DNA of 53,708 bases from Leisingera daeponensis (GTDB lineage Bacteria > Pseudomonadota > Alphaproteobacteria > Rhodobacterales > Rhodobacteraceae): NCBI RefSeq assembly GCF_019801465.1, contig NZ_JAHVJA010000018.1, positions 1 through 53,708 of the forward strand, given 5' to 3'. The notes under the pieces are model-generated. The model did no database searches. It was given only the letters and a program-made list of their open reading frames with translations, and had not been told where the DNA came from. The stretch's first letter is position 1; the number at the start of each line of letters is the position of its first letter. A program made the position numbers and the translations under genes. Positions 7,986 through 17,571 of this stretch are shown here, in pieces.

Positions 7986-8658
7986 CTACAAGCTTAATAT
8001 TGATCTCAATTGTGCAGCTGACACTGCACTTGCCGGTTTGTCCAGAACCGCCGTTCCCGCGTCCAGGCCAAGGTACCAGGAGGAAATGCTGGTCAGAAAG
8101 GTCAAGTTCTGTTCGCACAATAGAACACCGGCCCCTGCGGTCGCACGTTCCTTCAGACATTCGGCCATGTGGTCGATGTTTTCCGGTTGGACGCCCTCGG
8201 ACGGCTCATCAAGGACGACAATGTTGGTGTCCTCGATCATGGCTCGGACAAAGGCGAGGATTTTTCGTTCACCGCCCGACATGGTGCCTGCTGGTTGGTC
8301 CAGCCGCTCGGCCAGTCGTGGGAACCTATCGAAGTATCTATCCGGCTTCTCCTGGACATTCCCGAGGGTCAGGTTTTCCCTGACCGTCAGATCATCGAAC
8401 ACCATGGATGTCTGCGGCATGTAGCCTATGACGGTCATGAGGCGGGAGGCCCCTTACCGAACGACCATCGAGCCGGATGTCACCGTGAGCCGGGGGAATC
8501 CCACCCTGCACCAGGCGGGCAAGGGTGGTTTTGCCGACACCGTTTCTGCCGAAAACACCGAGAACATGGCCAGCCTCGATACGGGCGGACACATCGAACA
8601 GGACGTTGGTGTCGCGATATCCGCCTGTCAGGTTATTGATTTCCAGAAGCACGGTCAT
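7986..8658 (-). pseudogene. ABC transporter ATP-binding protein LivF-like, frameshifted
   Basis: The ATG overlaps the stop of the upstream fused gene. The first frame carries the Walker A motif GRNGVGKTT, and reads to about 8433 (RLDGRSVRGLPPHDR). The sequence continues in another frame from about 8429 as IGYMPQTSMVFDDLTVREN, with the signature MSGGERK and Walker B IVVLDEPSEG, to the stop at 7986. The joined product would be about 224 residues, the LivF size. It would energise uptake together with the fused LivG domain. The break is a single indel at CCGTCATAGG. If real, the importer would depend on the remaining ATPase domain or be inactive. Confidence 0.8.
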
Positions 8659-10400
8659 TTTGTTCCTCCGGCATAGACGGCCTGAACCTCCGGGTTGCTT
8701 CGCACTTTGTCGAATGTGTCGAAGGCAAGGACCCGGCCCAAATGCAGGACGAGAACCTTGTCGGAGATCGCCTCGACGATGCTCATGTCGTGTTCGATGA
8801 CGATGACGAGCCCGCCAGTTTCCGCCTGGTAGTCCCGCACCAGGTCAGTCATCAGGGCTGTTTCATCCGGTGATAGTCCCGCACATGGCTCGTCCAGCAG
8901 CAGTACCGGCGGTTCGGCGGCGATGGTCATGGCGTATTCCAGGAATTGGCGGTGTCCCTGGGGCAGATGTTCGACCGGTTGGACCAATTCTTCCCGGAGT
9001 GGAACTGAAGCGTGTTCCAGAAGGCTCGACAGGGGTTTCGACCGCCATTGATAGGTTGAAGGCCGGAAGAAATCGACCAGCTTCGCACGGTTCGCCATCA
9101 TGGCTATCGACAGGTTCTCGGACACGCTCATGGAGAAGAACACTGAAGGCACTTGCAGCTTGCGACCGATTCCGCTGCCGAGGGCCTTGTGGGGTGATCT
9201 GGAATCGATGCGGGCATCGCCAAGCGAGATGCGTCCAGAGGTCAGGTGAAGGTTGCCGGTGATGGTGTTCAGGGCACTTGTTTTTCCTGCCCCGTTCGGC
9301 CCGATCACACTGATGATGCCGTTGGCGGGGGTCTCAAAAGACACACCGTTCAGGATGCGTACCACACCGATGCTGAGGTGAACGTTGTTGAACTTGAGCG
9401 GAGCATTGGTAACGACGCTCTTGGATTTCGGAGCCGCCATTGCCGGTTGCGGTCCCGTGGTCCTCACTGGCCTGAACCGTCGGTAGGCAGTTTCCAGCAG
9501 TTCCGCGATCCCGCCGGGGGCTTTAAGCACGACAAGAATAAAGGCAACGGCCATCAGGAGTTCCCAATAGGGGAAGCTGTCGCGAAACTCGGCGGAGGCC
9601 CAGCCGACGATCACCGCCCCGATCAGGGGCCCGAGCACATGGAAGCGGCCTCCGACCGCAGCGAGGATCACCATCTCGGCAGAGAGGGCAAATCCCGTCG
9701 ATGTTGGTGTCACGATGCCCTGATGCGAGGCGAACAGCCCCCCGGCCAATGCGGCGATGACGGCAGAGAAGGCAAACACCGCACCTTTGATGGCGTAGGT
9801 CGGGAAGCCCATCAATTGCAGGCGCGGTTCATTATCGGCAACCGCCCTGGCGATCAGGTTCACCGGAAGTCGGTTCAGGATGAACAAGAGCAAGCTTACT
9901 GCGACCGTGGCCGCAACAATGACGTAGTAGAACCCGCCAAACGGATCGAGATTGCCGAGACTCGAAAACCGGCTCATGCCGTTGAAGCCACCGGTCAGGT
10001 TGGTTGCCGTTCCGGCGATCTGTTCGGCGATCATAACCAACGCCAGCGTAATCAGTGAGAAATAGGGCCCGCTTTCGTCGCGTCCCCGGAAGATCAGCGC
10101 GGCCAGGGTGAAGGCAAACACAGCCATTGCAACCAACACACCAGCAGCAAGGATCAAGTCCAGAACCAGGCCACTTTCGGCCCGAAGGGTGATCGCCGCG
10201 ATATATGCAGCGATGCCGAAGAACAAGGCCTGACCCAGCGGCAGTACCCCGGTCTTGCCCCAGAGAAAACCGATCCCCTGGGCTGCGATGCCGTAGATCA
10301 GGTAGAGCCCGATCTGGTAGGCTATGAAATCCCCGAAAAGTTCCGGTATCAGAAGTAGGACCGCCAGAAGCAGACTAACGGGAAGAAGAACGGATGCCAT
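8655..10400 (-). CDS. Fused LivM-type permease and LivG-type ATPase
   Basis: A 581-residue fusion. Residues 1 to about 310 form a LivM-like permease with eight or more membrane helices and the segment FLWGKTGVLPLGQALFFG. After a linker, residues from about 335 form a LivG-type ATPase with Walker A GPNGAGKTS, a signature written LPQGHRQFLE and Walker B VLLLDEPCAG, then the switch histidine in IVIEHDMS. LivM and LivG are usually separate genes; fusions occur in some amide/urea-type importers. The gene overlaps livH upstream by 26 bases and livF downstream by 4. Together with the binding protein and LivH it should make an inner-membrane importer for an amide or branched amino-acid-like substrate, matching the amidase encoded in the same operon. 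Confidence 0.88.
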   Translation of the reverse strand: MASVLLPVSLLLAVLLLIPELFGDFIAYQIGLYLIYGIAAQGIGFLWGKTGVLPLGQALFFGIAAYIAAITLRAESGLVLDLILAAGVLVAMAVFAFTLAALIFRGRDESGPYFSLITLALVMIAEQIAGTATNLTGGFNGMSRFSSLGNLDPFGGFYYVIVAATVAVSLLLFILNRLPVNLIARAVADNEPRLQLMGFPTYAIKGAVFAFSAVIAALAGGLFASHQGIVTPTSTGFALSAEMVILAAVGGRFHVLGPLIGAVIVGWASAEFRDSFPYWELLMAVAFILVVLKAPGGIAELLETAYRRFRPVRTTGPQPAMAAPKSKSVVTNAPLKFNNVHLSIGVVRILNGVSFETPANGIISVIGPNGAGKTSALNTITGNLHLTSGRISLGDARIDSRSPHKALGSGIGRKLQVPSVFFSMSVSENLSIAMMANRAKLVDFFRPSTYQWRSKPLSSLLEHASVPLREELVQPVEHLPQGHRQFLEYAMTIAAEPPVLLLDEPCAGLSPDETALMTDLVRDYQAETGGLVIVIEHDMSIVEAISDKVLVLHLGRVLAFDTFDKVRSNPEVQAVYAGGTK

Positions 10401-11223
10401 CGGGTTTCAGCCAGAGAAAGAGAATGGAAAGGGTCAGGACAGCCAGATAGCCATAGGTCTGGCTGGCGACGGCCCCAAGGACAGATTGTGTTCCCGCGAT
10501 GATTCCGGCCCCGATGCCAAGCCCTTCGAGGCTGCCAAGGCCACCTACGACCAGGGCGAAGAACGAGCGGATCAGGTAGTCGAGCCCCATCATCGGTTCG
10601 ATGCGGATGGTTGGGGCGAGGATCAACCCGGCCAAACCAGCAGTGCAGCAACCGAAGACGAAAGCTCCAGCGGACAGACGGGCGGTGTTTATGCCGACGG
10701 CTTCGGCCAAGTCGGGGTTGCCGACCATTGCCTTGATCCGGGTGGCTACCTTGGACCGTGCGTTCCACCAGTAGAGGGCAGCAAATCCAATGCTGATGCC
10801 GATGATGACGGCGATGCGATAGGCGGGGTAGTCGGCTCCGAGAACGCTGATCGTGCCGCTGATTGGTGGGCTGACAGATTGATAGCCGCGTCCGAAGATC
10901 AGCTCCACCGCCTCACGCAGCAGAATGGCAATGCCCCAGGTAGCCAGAAGGCTGTCGAACATCCGGCCATAGAGGTGGCGGATGATCGTGCGCTCAAGTG
11001 CAAAGGCAACCAGCGCCACAGTCAATAGGCACACAGGAACCTGCAACCAGCCGGGCAGGCCCATTGATGATGTGATGACCGGGGCATAGGCCCCGATCAT
11101 CACAAATTCCCCATGCGCCATATTCATGATCCGAAGCTTGCCAAACACGATGGCAAGCCCTAGGGCGACCAGTGCTAGGGTGCTGATCTGCCAGGCGAGG
11201 TTAAGGAAAAGAACTGACGACAT
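10375..11223 (-). CDS. LivH-type ABC transporter permease
   Basis: A 282-residue polytopic membrane protein with the LivH signature ALGLAIVFGKLRIMNMAHGEF near the N-terminus and GLAGLILAPTIRIEPMMG-type text in the second half. I place the start at 11223, ten bases after the binding-protein stop. An in-frame ATG 28 codons upstream would add an arginine-rich leader unlike the family. It forms the membrane channel with the LivM part of the next gene. Confidence 0.85.
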   Translation of the reverse strand: MSSVLFLNLAWQISTLALVALGLAIVFGKLRIMNMAHGEFVMIGAYAPVITSSMGLPGWLQVPVCLLTVALVAFALERTIIRHLYGRMFDSLLATWGIAILLREAVELIFGRGYQSVSPPISGTISVLGADYPAYRIAVIIGISIGFAALYWWNARSKVATRIKAMVGNPDLAEAVGINTARLSAGAFVFGCCTAGLAGLILAPTIRIEPMMGLDYLIRSFFALVVGGLGSLEGLGIGAGIIAGTQSVLGAVASQTYGYLAVLTLSILFLWLKPDGIRSSSR

Positions 11224-11233
11224 GGGAGGGAGG

Positions 11234-12382
11234 TCAGTTAGCGCAGGCTTCGGACGACGCCACGCCCTCGAACGACGCGACGATGTTGAACGCGCCACCG
11301 CTTCCATCGGCCAGATAGATCGTCTGTGCCATATGACGACCGGTCAGCGTGTTGTCGCCCCGCGGTGTGCTCCATGTGGTGCCCTCTGCGGCGGCATCCA
11401 TGGCGGCGACATCAAGGCTACCTGCCTTGTTGGCCAGAGCAGCCAGCAGCATCAGACCCTCATAAGCTGATTGTCCGAGACCGTTCAGGGCTGGCGCATC
11501 CGTACCGTAGGCTTCGGCGTAATCTGTCGCAAAAGACGCCGCAGCTTCAGACTCGATGGAGGAAAAATAGCCTGAAGATGAATACAGACGGTTGGCGTTG
11601 TCTGCACCGATTCCGGCAAGGGTGTTCTCTTCGATTAGGGTACCCAGACGAATTGCTTGTTCATCCAGACCAAAGCCTGCGAAGCTGACGTTGAAACCCA
11701 CGGAACCACCACCCACAAGGGTAATCAGCACCGCGTCGGCTCCGCTTTCCTTGATGCGTTGCAGCGACGAGTCAAACTCGCTGACGGTGAACGGCACATA
11801 TTCCTCGCCCACGACCTCACCGCCTGCATCGGCGATATAGGTTTTGGCTAGGGCGTTGGTGTCGCGAGGCCAGTTGTAGTCATGGCCGATCAGATACCAC
11901 TTCGAAACACCTTCGGTTTCTGTCAGGTGGGGGATGACCGGGGCAAGCTGCTGACTGGGGGTCTCACCAGTGATGTAGAGCCCGTCCGCACAGGAATTGC
12001 CCTCGTAGACCGGCGTGTAGACATACGGAACCTGCCCGCCAAACCGCCCGATCAGGGCTTCACGCACCGCCGAGTCATGCAGGCCAACAAAAGCTTGGGC
12101 CCCTTCCCCTTTCCACAACCGCAATGCGGCCTGAGCGGCCTCTGCCGGAGGCACACCGACATCGGCAAAAACCAGTTCGATCTGTTCGCCGTTGATGCCG
12201 CCGCTGGCATTTATCTTCTTTGCGGCTAGTGTGGCCGAGTTCCGCGTGGATGGCCCGAAGAGACCAGCAGGACCGGAATCCGGTACCAGCACACCGATCT
12301 TGATGTCGGCGGTAGCGGATACTGTTCCGAGAGCCAGGGCCACAGCGGCACTGGCCAAGAGTTTCGTCGTTGATTTCGACAT
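11234..12382 (-). CDS. Periplasmic binding protein of an amide/branched-chain-type ABC importer
   Basis: A 382-residue exported protein with a signal peptide (residues 1-25, SATA-D). It has the type I periplasmic fold text IKIGVLVPDSGPAGLFGPSTRNSATLAA, typical of the AmiC/UrtA/FmdD branch rather than LivK. Features such as LIGHDYNWPRD and GFGLDEQAIRLGTLIEEN fit that branch. It lies between the amidase and permease genes, so its ligand is probably an amide that the amidase hydrolyses after uptake. The specific ligand cannot be told from sequence. Confidence 0.85.
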   Translation of the reverse strand: MSKSTTKLLASAAVALALGTVSATADIKIGVLVPDSGPAGLFGPSTRNSATLAAKKINASGGINGEQIELVFADVGVPPAEAAQAALRLWKGEGAQAFVGLHDSAVREALIGRFGGQVPYVYTPVYEGNSCADGLYITGETPSQQLAPVIPHLTETEGVSKWYLIGHDYNWPRDTNALAKTYIADAGGEVVGEEYVPFTVSEFDSSLQRIKESGADAVLITLVGGGSVGFNVSFAGFGLDEQAIRLGTLIEENTLAGIGADNANRLYSSSGYFSSIESEAAASFATDYAEAYGTDAPALNGLGQSAYEGLMLLAALANKAGSLDVAAMDAAAEGTTWSTPRGDNTLTGRHMAQTIYLADGSGGAFNIVASFEGVASSEACAN

Positions 12383-12410
12383 GAGTTCCTCCCTTTATTG
12401 AAAGAGGCGT

Positions 12411-13793
12411 CTATTGCGCCATTGCTTTTTCTGCGGCCCGTGCCAGGGCCAGCAGCGACCGGTCTTTCCCGGGCATGGCATCGAACTCGATACCGACCGG
12501 AAGGCCCGAAGAAATGGGGCACGGAAGTGAAATGCCGGGGGCAGCGACATTCGACCCCAAGTCGGTATTGCGGATGTAGGTCGGGAAGGTCGGAACCTGT
12601 TCTCCGTTCAGGCTGACGGTCACGTCTTCGCCGATGGGTCTTGCAGGCAGGGGCGTCGTCGGGAAGACAATCGCGTCCAGCCTATATTCTTCGAAAACCT
12701 GACCGTAAATCTGACGCATTGCCGGGCGATGTTCGTCCATCGCCGCCCTATAGGCTGCCTCCGGCATCGCCTCGTCCCCTAGCTGGCTGCTGATGGCTCC
12801 GGCCACATCCGGTGAGCCTATGCCTGCAACGAGTGTTTCAAAGGAAATGTCCGGAGCGTGTTCCGTCAGATAGGCCGGAAGATCACGCATGACCTCGTAG
12901 AGCACGACCGGGAAACTGAAGGCTTCGTTATGCGGCCAGATCGGTTCTAAGCTGACATCTACCAGCTTGGCTCCTGCGGCTGACAGGGTAGAGAGTTGCG
13001 CCTCGACCGCCCGGGCGACGACGGGATCAAGGTTGTCGTAGAACATCAGCCGGGGAACACCCAGCGTGACATTGCCCATCTCGACATCTGCGAGTTCGGT
13101 GTTGTCGCCCGACAGTACGGTGTCCAAGAGGGCGATATCCCGAACACTGCGGGCCAATGGCCCCACTGTATCGCGGGTGTGCGAGATCGGAACAACCCCA
13201 TCGCCGTCATAGCGACCGGTGGTCGGACGGAAACCGGTCACCCCACAAAGGGCCGCTGGGATACGGCAGGACCCGCCGGTATCCGTGCCCAAACCTGCGG
13301 GGAATATCCCGGCGGCAATGGCGGCTGCGGTGCCACCCGATGACCCACCGGGGATCATGGTTGGGTTGCTCGGGTTGCGCACGGCTCCGGTGACCGCGTT
13401 GTTCGACGTGATGCCTAAAGCCAGTTCATGCATTCCGGCCTTGGCCCCGATGAACCCACCTGCCTGATTGATCCGCTGGACGACACCAGCATCCGTTGCC
13501 GGGGTATGATCCAGGAGAGCCTTTGTGCCGCCTGAAGTCGGGTAATTCGTGGTGTTGATGTTGTCCTTGGCCACGACCGGCAGGCCCGCCAGTGCCGCCC
13601 CCGGATGGGCCTCAAAGGCTTCGACTGCCGCCTGAACCACGTGTTGCGCATCAAAACTTTGAAGCGTGTTCAGGTCCGCATGTTTTACGGCCCGATCTGC
13701 CAAGGCTTCGGCATATTCAGCCGCAGAAACCGACCCATCCCTGATTGCAGTAACCGTGGCGACCGCATCCAAACGCTCCAAATCCAGCGACAT
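12411..13793 (-). CDS. Amidase-signature family hydrolase
   Basis: A 460-residue cytoplasmic enzyme with an intact Ser-cisSer-Lys triad. K76 lies in VVAKDN, cis-S151 in PGGSSGG, and the nucleophile S175 in TDTGGSCRIPA. The 24-residue spacing of the two serines equals that in fatty acid amide hydrolase. It hydrolyses a carboxamide to acid and ammonia. It is 29 bases upstream of the binding protein gene and is downstream of a LuxR regulator, suggesting an inducible amide-utilisation operon. It could be an indoleacetamide hydrolase-like enzyme or another aliphatic or aryl amidase; substrate cannot be assigned. Confidence 0.88.
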   Translation of the reverse strand: MSLDLERLDAVATVTAIRDGSVSAAEYAEALADRAVKHADLNTLQSFDAQHVVQAAVEAFEAHPGAALAGLPVVAKDNINTTNYPTSGGTKALLDHTPATDAGVVQRINQAGGFIGAKAGMHELALGITSNNAVTGAVRNPSNPTMIPGGSSGGTAAAIAAGIFPAGLGTDTGGSCRIPAALCGVTGFRPTTGRYDGDGVVPISHTRDTVGPLARSVRDIALLDTVLSGDNTELADVEMGNVTLGVPRLMFYDNLDPVVARAVEAQLSTLSAAGAKLVDVSLEPIWPHNEAFSFPVVLYEVMRDLPAYLTEHAPDISFETLVAGIGSPDVAGAISSQLGDEAMPEAAYRAAMDEHRPAMRQIYGQVFEEYRLDAIVFPTTPLPARPIGEDVTVSLNGEQVPTFPTYIRNTDLGSNVAAPGISLPCPISSGLPVGIEFDAMPGKDRSLLALARAAEKAMAQ

Positions 13794-13852
13794 CCTTGCC
13801 TCCCTGATGATTGGGAAAGAGGATAGAAACTGGTAGGATCAGTTGCCTATCA

Positions 13853-14611
13853 TCACAAATGATGATTTTTCTCGGCCAGAAATTGGGCCAGTTGGGTGCG
13901 TCTGTTCAACCCAGATTTCCGGAAGATGGACGCGATATGGGAGCGCAGCGTCGGCTTGGAGAAGCCGAGCTTACCGCAAATCTCATCGTCGGTGAGGCCA
14001 GTTACCAAGAGGTCAGCCACTTCGGCTTCCCGAACCGTGAACCCCAGATCATCGGCAATTTGGGCGAACCTCAGTGAGGGCAACTGCTCGACTGTACTCC
14101 TCGCCCGGATCAGGGCATTGACCAGGCTCGGCCCCACTGCATCTACGATCTGGGCATCCCAGGGCGTGAAGTCCTCGCGGTTCGCCCCACGCCAAATGCG
14201 CAGATCGCCGATATTGTCCCCCCGGTCATAAGCGAAGTAGTTCATGCCGTAGCAAAGCCCGTCCTGTTTCAGGAAATCATTGAAGAACTCAGTCTTGACC
14301 AGACGGTCATGCCGCATCACCTCGCTTACCGGCGTCGCCTTCTTTCGTTTTTGCAGGGTGGGTGTGATCGGGTCGTGAAACTGGAAGTAGCTCTCATATC
14401 GGCGCAGGTTGTCGTCGGTCATGTTGATCTGGACACAGGACACAAATTCCTGCGCATCATCATCCCAGACGTAGGACGCGAAATAATCGGCCTTGAGAAG
14501 ATCAAGCATCTTCTGACCCACACGCCGACGGACCTCGGAATGGTCAAATTCTCCACTCAGGTCGCGCATGATCGAAAAGATCAGATCAGCTTCTTCGTCG
14601 GTTAGGTTCAT
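13853..14611 (-). CDS. LuxR-type transcriptional regulator
   Basis: A 252-residue protein. The N-terminal 170 residues form a sensor of GAF-like character (YFASYVWDDDAQEFVS, RIWRGANREDFTPWDAQIVD). The last 65 residues form a GerE-type helix-turn-helix (LGFTVREAEVADLLVTGLTDDEICGKL, SKPTLRSHIASIFRKSG). It lacks an obvious acyl-homoserine-lactone pocket signature. It is the first gene of the amidase/ABC operon, in the same direction and 59 bases upstream, and is the likely regulator of amide use. Confidence 0.82.
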   Translation of the reverse strand: MNLTDEEADLIFSIMRDLSGEFDHSEVRRRVGQKMLDLLKADYFASYVWDDDAQEFVSCVQINMTDDNLRRYESYFQFHDPITPTLQKRKKATPVSEVMRHDRLVKTEFFNDFLKQDGLCYGMNYFAYDRGDNIGDLRIWRGANREDFTPWDAQIVDAVGPSLVNALIRARSTVEQLPSLRFAQIADDLGFTVREAEVADLLVTGLTDDEICGKLGFSKPTLRSHIASIFRKSGLNRRTQLAQFLAEKNHHL

Positions 14612-14918
14612 GGTCAGCTTTCCGATTGAAAGTCGTCACCATTGTCTCCACAACATAGTTCGTGGGCAAGAGGGGCTGTTCTATTGGTGAAATACAAAGG
14701 TTTTACGGCGAGCATGCCGAAAGCAGACTTCTGAGCGTCAAATGCATAGGTACGGAAAGCCCCGCATCCCTTACGTTCGATGATGGTTGGTGGCTGCACC
14801 TGCGGCGAAGGTCTGCTCCTTTCATGCTCGTGCAGCATGAAATCGCCGCCCAGTTCGCCGAAACCAAGACTTTGCAAAAGTCACTATCTGCGCATTGCGG
14901 CCATCAGGCACGGACCAG

Positions 14919-14943
14919 GCTGCATGTGCGGCGAACGGCGGCT
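14919..14943. repeat. Dispersed intergenic repeat, type B copy
   Basis: GCTGCATGTGCGGCGAA then CGGCGGCT, nearly identical to 7701-7725. A looser copy is at 14792-14816. Confidence 0.45.
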
Positions 14944-15027
14944 CTTTCCGCATTTTCCAGTTCGAACAACTTGCAGAGAAGGGCTACTCCTCCATTTCAA
15001 CAATGCTAAATTGTCAGAGTGTATTTT

Positions 15028-15058
15028 TTCGGGGCAAACTAGGGTTCGCCCCGAAAAT
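15028..15058 (-). terminator. Hairpin downstream of the symporter gene
   Basis: TTTTCGGGGC at about 15028-15037 pairs with GCCCCGAAAA at about 15049-15058 around an 11-base loop. It lies 25 bases beyond the symporter stop and, read on the minus strand, ends in a short T run, as expected for a rho-independent terminator. It may work in both directions. Confidence 0.6.
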
Positions 15059-15082
15059 AGAAGTGTCGCGCCTGGTGAGGCT

Positions 15083-16549
15083 TCAGACCACTGCGGCCGC
15101 TTCTTCGGCTGCCGGAACAGTTTTAGCCCGCTTCTCGGCTGTGGGGAGATCTTCCCAGTAGACCGCGCGGGGACACTCTTGGGGCGAGTGCCGCGTCATC
15201 GTGCTGACAACCACCAGCACGATTAGGCAGGTCAGCATGCCGGGGATCACCGGGTCGATGCCAGTCCCCACCAAAGGCCAGATAACCGTCACCACAATGG
15301 CCGAGAGCATGGACGACGCGCATCCTTTCGACGTTGCCCGACGCCAGAACATCACCGCTAGGAAGGGGATCACGAGCGTGGTCGCCGAAATCCGGAGTGC
15401 CCATTGATAGGCGCTGATGATGTCGGTCATCAGGAAGGCCACCAGGAGGGACAGAACAGAGATGATCACCACGCTCAACCGCGCAGCTCTCATCTTCTCG
15501 GCCTCAGTTGCCTGCGGCTTGAACAAACGGCGATACAAGTCCTCCGCGAGGTTGGAACTGCCTTGCAGAATAAAAGAGTCAGCGCCAGTCATCAGGGCCG
15601 ACAGCAGGCCGACGACCACGATCCCGCCGAGTGCCGGCGGCAGCAATTCCACCGTCAGGTAGGAAAAGATCAAGTCGGGGCGCATGCCCTGGGGCACGAA
15701 TTGCACTGCGCTGAGACCAATCAGATATGGCAATAGCGCGATAACCGTGAAGATGGCGAAGCCCGTCAGGCCCGCGCGGATTGCGATGCCTTCGGTGCGC
15801 GAGGCGAAGATCCGCTGCCAGATGGACTGCCAGACGAGATAGAACGGGCCGACGGTTAAGGCGAACACAAGCACTTCAGTCACACCATCCGGGCCAAAGG
15901 GGCTGAGATGTCCTGCATCGGAATTTGCGATGATGGCGCTAGGCCCGCCGGCGAAGCGGATTGCCGCAAAGAACAGCAGCACGATGCCAACAATGACGAT
16001 GACGCTCTGCAATGCATCCGTAACGATGGTCGCGACAAGGCCGCCGAGGATAGTGAAGCCGAGAATCAGTGCGAAGCTCAGCAGGATCGCCCCTTCATGG
16101 GGAATGCCGAAGACCATGGTGAATAGCGTACCCATTCCCACTATTTGCAGCGCCGCCGTGGGAACGGAGTAGACAAAGGCAGAAAAGATTGACGGGATCA
16201 GCCCAACCCTTGCCCCAAAGCGCTCGGCAAATAGGTCGGCCAGCGTATAAAGACGCTGCCGCCGCAGGGGCTTGCTGAAAAAGTAGATTAGAATCATGCT
16301 GAAAATGGTCGCGGGCAACGCAAATTTGACGAAACCCGAGATGCCGACGGAATAGCCCATGCCCACCCAGCCGATGAAGACGGCAGCGCCCGCACAGGTG
16401 CTGATGATGGTTCCGGTGATGGACCAGAAACCCATGTTCCAATTTGCGATCAGGTACTCGTCCGAACTCTTCACCTTGAAGAAGTAGTAAAATCCGATTG
16501 CGAACATCACCGCGAAATACGCGATGGTGTATGTCAGGTACCAGGCCAA
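15083..16549 (-). CDS. Sodium/solute symporter (SSS family)
   Basis: A protein of 488 residues (from TTG at 16549) with 13 or so membrane helices. It has SSS family features: FKVKSSDEYLIANWNMGFW near the N-terminus, the GADSFILQGSSNLAEDLYRRLF segment, and WALRISATTLVIPFLAVMFWR. The TTG follows AAAGGGAGAG and gives the usual start just before helix 1 (AWYLTYTIAYF). An ATG 69 bases upstream would add a charged leader unlike the family. The gene is 80 bases after the CobW-type gene and belongs to the same operon as the amidohydrolase, so it probably imports that enzyme's substrate. Confidence 0.85.
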   Translation of the reverse strand: MAWYLTYTIAYFAVMFAIGFYYFFKVKSSDEYLIANWNMGFWSITGTIISTCAGAAVFIGWVGMGYSVGISGFVKFALPATIFSMILIYFFSKPLRRQRLYTLADLFAERFGARVGLIPSIFSAFVYSVPTAALQIVGMGTLFTMVFGIPHEGAILLSFALILGFTILGGLVATIVTDALQSVIVIVGIVLLFFAAIRFAGGPSAIIANSDAGHLSPFGPDGVTEVLVFALTVGPFYLVWQSIWQRIFASRTEGIAIRAGLTGFAIFTVIALLPYLIGLSAVQFVPQGMRPDLIFSYLTVELLPPALGGIVVVGLLSALMTGADSFILQGSSNLAEDLYRRLFKPQATEAEKMRAARLSVVIISVLSLLVAFLMTDIISAYQWALRISATTLVIPFLAVMFWRRATSKGCASSMLSAIVVTVIWPLVGTGIDPVIPGMLTCLIVLVVVSTMTRHSPQECPRAVYWEDLPTAEKRAKTVPAAEEAAAVV

Positions 16550-16629
16550 TGCTCTCTCTCCCTTTTTGCTGTCGAGCGTTGCCGTGCGGTGGCTTCTTTG
16601 GGTCTCCTCCCTTACCACCGCGCGTCATG

Positions 16630-17571
16630 TCATATCGTCCCTGACCGTGCCGGCTGGGGATCGGATGTAACGTGTTCGGATTGAAACCGGCGCAGCGCGG
16701 CGTCATCGGTACCGATCAGCACCAGACGCACCGCGGGTCCAGGACCCGGGTCATTCGGCGGCTTGCAAACCGTGATCTCGCCGCCTGCCAGTTGCACCAG
16801 TGACGGAGCGTCCTCGGACGCAAAGCGGACAAAGCCCTTGGCCCGGTGCAGCGACAGTGCGGCAGCACGCAGCCTGTCAAGGAAGCCTTCGCGCTCCGGC
16901 GCGTCGTCCTGGAGCACAGTTGCACGGCTGAACAGGTCAGCGTGAGCGTCGCCCGGCAGGGTGCTGACCGTCATGTCCACGTGGGGAGCGTCCATCGCAT
17001 TGAGGAAGGCCTTGCCCATCGAGTAGTGGATCGCGCTGGACGGGTTGGTCAGCATCACCCGCGCGCGGGCCTTGCGGGACTGCTCGTCGGGCTTCCTGTC
17101 GGATCGCGAAAGGTATGCCACATCCGCGCCCTCGATCTGCCGTCGCACCACACCGCCGATGCGGTCGTCCTGCAGCCTTTGCCCCAGGGTGAACGGATCG
17201 ACCACGACCACCACGGAGCGGCAGTCCAGATCCGGCTCGGCCCGGGCGAAAGCTGTCAGTCGCGCAGGCTCCGCCACTCCGCTTGCCTCAATCACCAGCC
17301 GGTCCGCCGCTTCGCGCAAAGACAAGGCGCGCTCGAAAGCGTCGAACATTCCCCCGGCCATCGAGCAACAGATGCACCCGTTACTGAGCTGAATCGTGTC
17401 GGCGGACCGAGCGGAGACCAGCGCCGCGTCCACCGCAATGTCCCCGAAGTCATTGACCATCACGATGATGCGCTCTTTGCTCTCCGTCAGCAGGCGGTTC
17501 AGAAGTGTGGTCTTGCCGGCGCCCAGGTAGCCGCAGATCACGTTGACCGGAAGTGGGGCCCGGGCGCTCAA
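16630..17571 (-). CDS. CobW/COG0523-type G3E GTPase
   Basis: A 313-residue G3E GTPase. Walker A GYLGAGKTT is at residues 14-22, the metal-binding CxCC motif (C66-I-C68-C69) follows, and IEASGVAEPARL carries the switch region. The usual NKxD guanine-specificity motif is replaced by LSRSDRKPD. The C-terminal CobW_C domain (AKGFVRFASEDAPSLVQLAGG) is present. Family members insert or deliver metals to enzymes. The start is a TTG overlapping the stop of the metal-dependent amidohydrolase gene, so the two are translationally coupled. I infer a dedicated metallochaperone for that amidohydrolase. Confidence 0.85.
   Translation of the reverse strand: MSARAPLPVNVICGYLGAGKTTLLNRLLTESKERIIVMVNDFGDIAVDAALVSARSADTIQLSNGCICCSMAGGMFDAFERALSLREAADRLVIEASGVAEPARLTAFARAEPDLDCRSVVVVVDPFTLGQRLQDDRIGGVVRRQIEGADVAYLSRSDRKPDEQSRKARARVMLTNPSSAIHYSMGKAFLNAMDAPHVDMTVSTLPGDAHADLFSRATVLQDDAPEREGFLDRLRAAALSLHRAKGFVRFASEDAPSLVQLAGGEITVCKPPNDPGPGPAVRLVLIGTDDAALRRFQSEHVTSDPQPARSGTI

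Larger units (their letters stand above)
14612..15082. other. 470-base gene-free spacer with repeats
   Basis: No gene is supported. Two type B-like repeat blocks lie here (14792-14816 and 14919-14943). A GC-rich dyad of opposite halves (GCGGGGAACC-like text around 15024-15055, TTTTCGGGGC and GCCCCGAAAA) may act as a hairpin terminator for the symporter gene that ends at 15083. Confidence 0.45.

Noticed and set aside
9246-11028. Long plus-strand frames of 234 and 270 codons
   Set aside because: Antisense to the ABC transporter genes with clear Walker motifs; low-complexity shadow composition.
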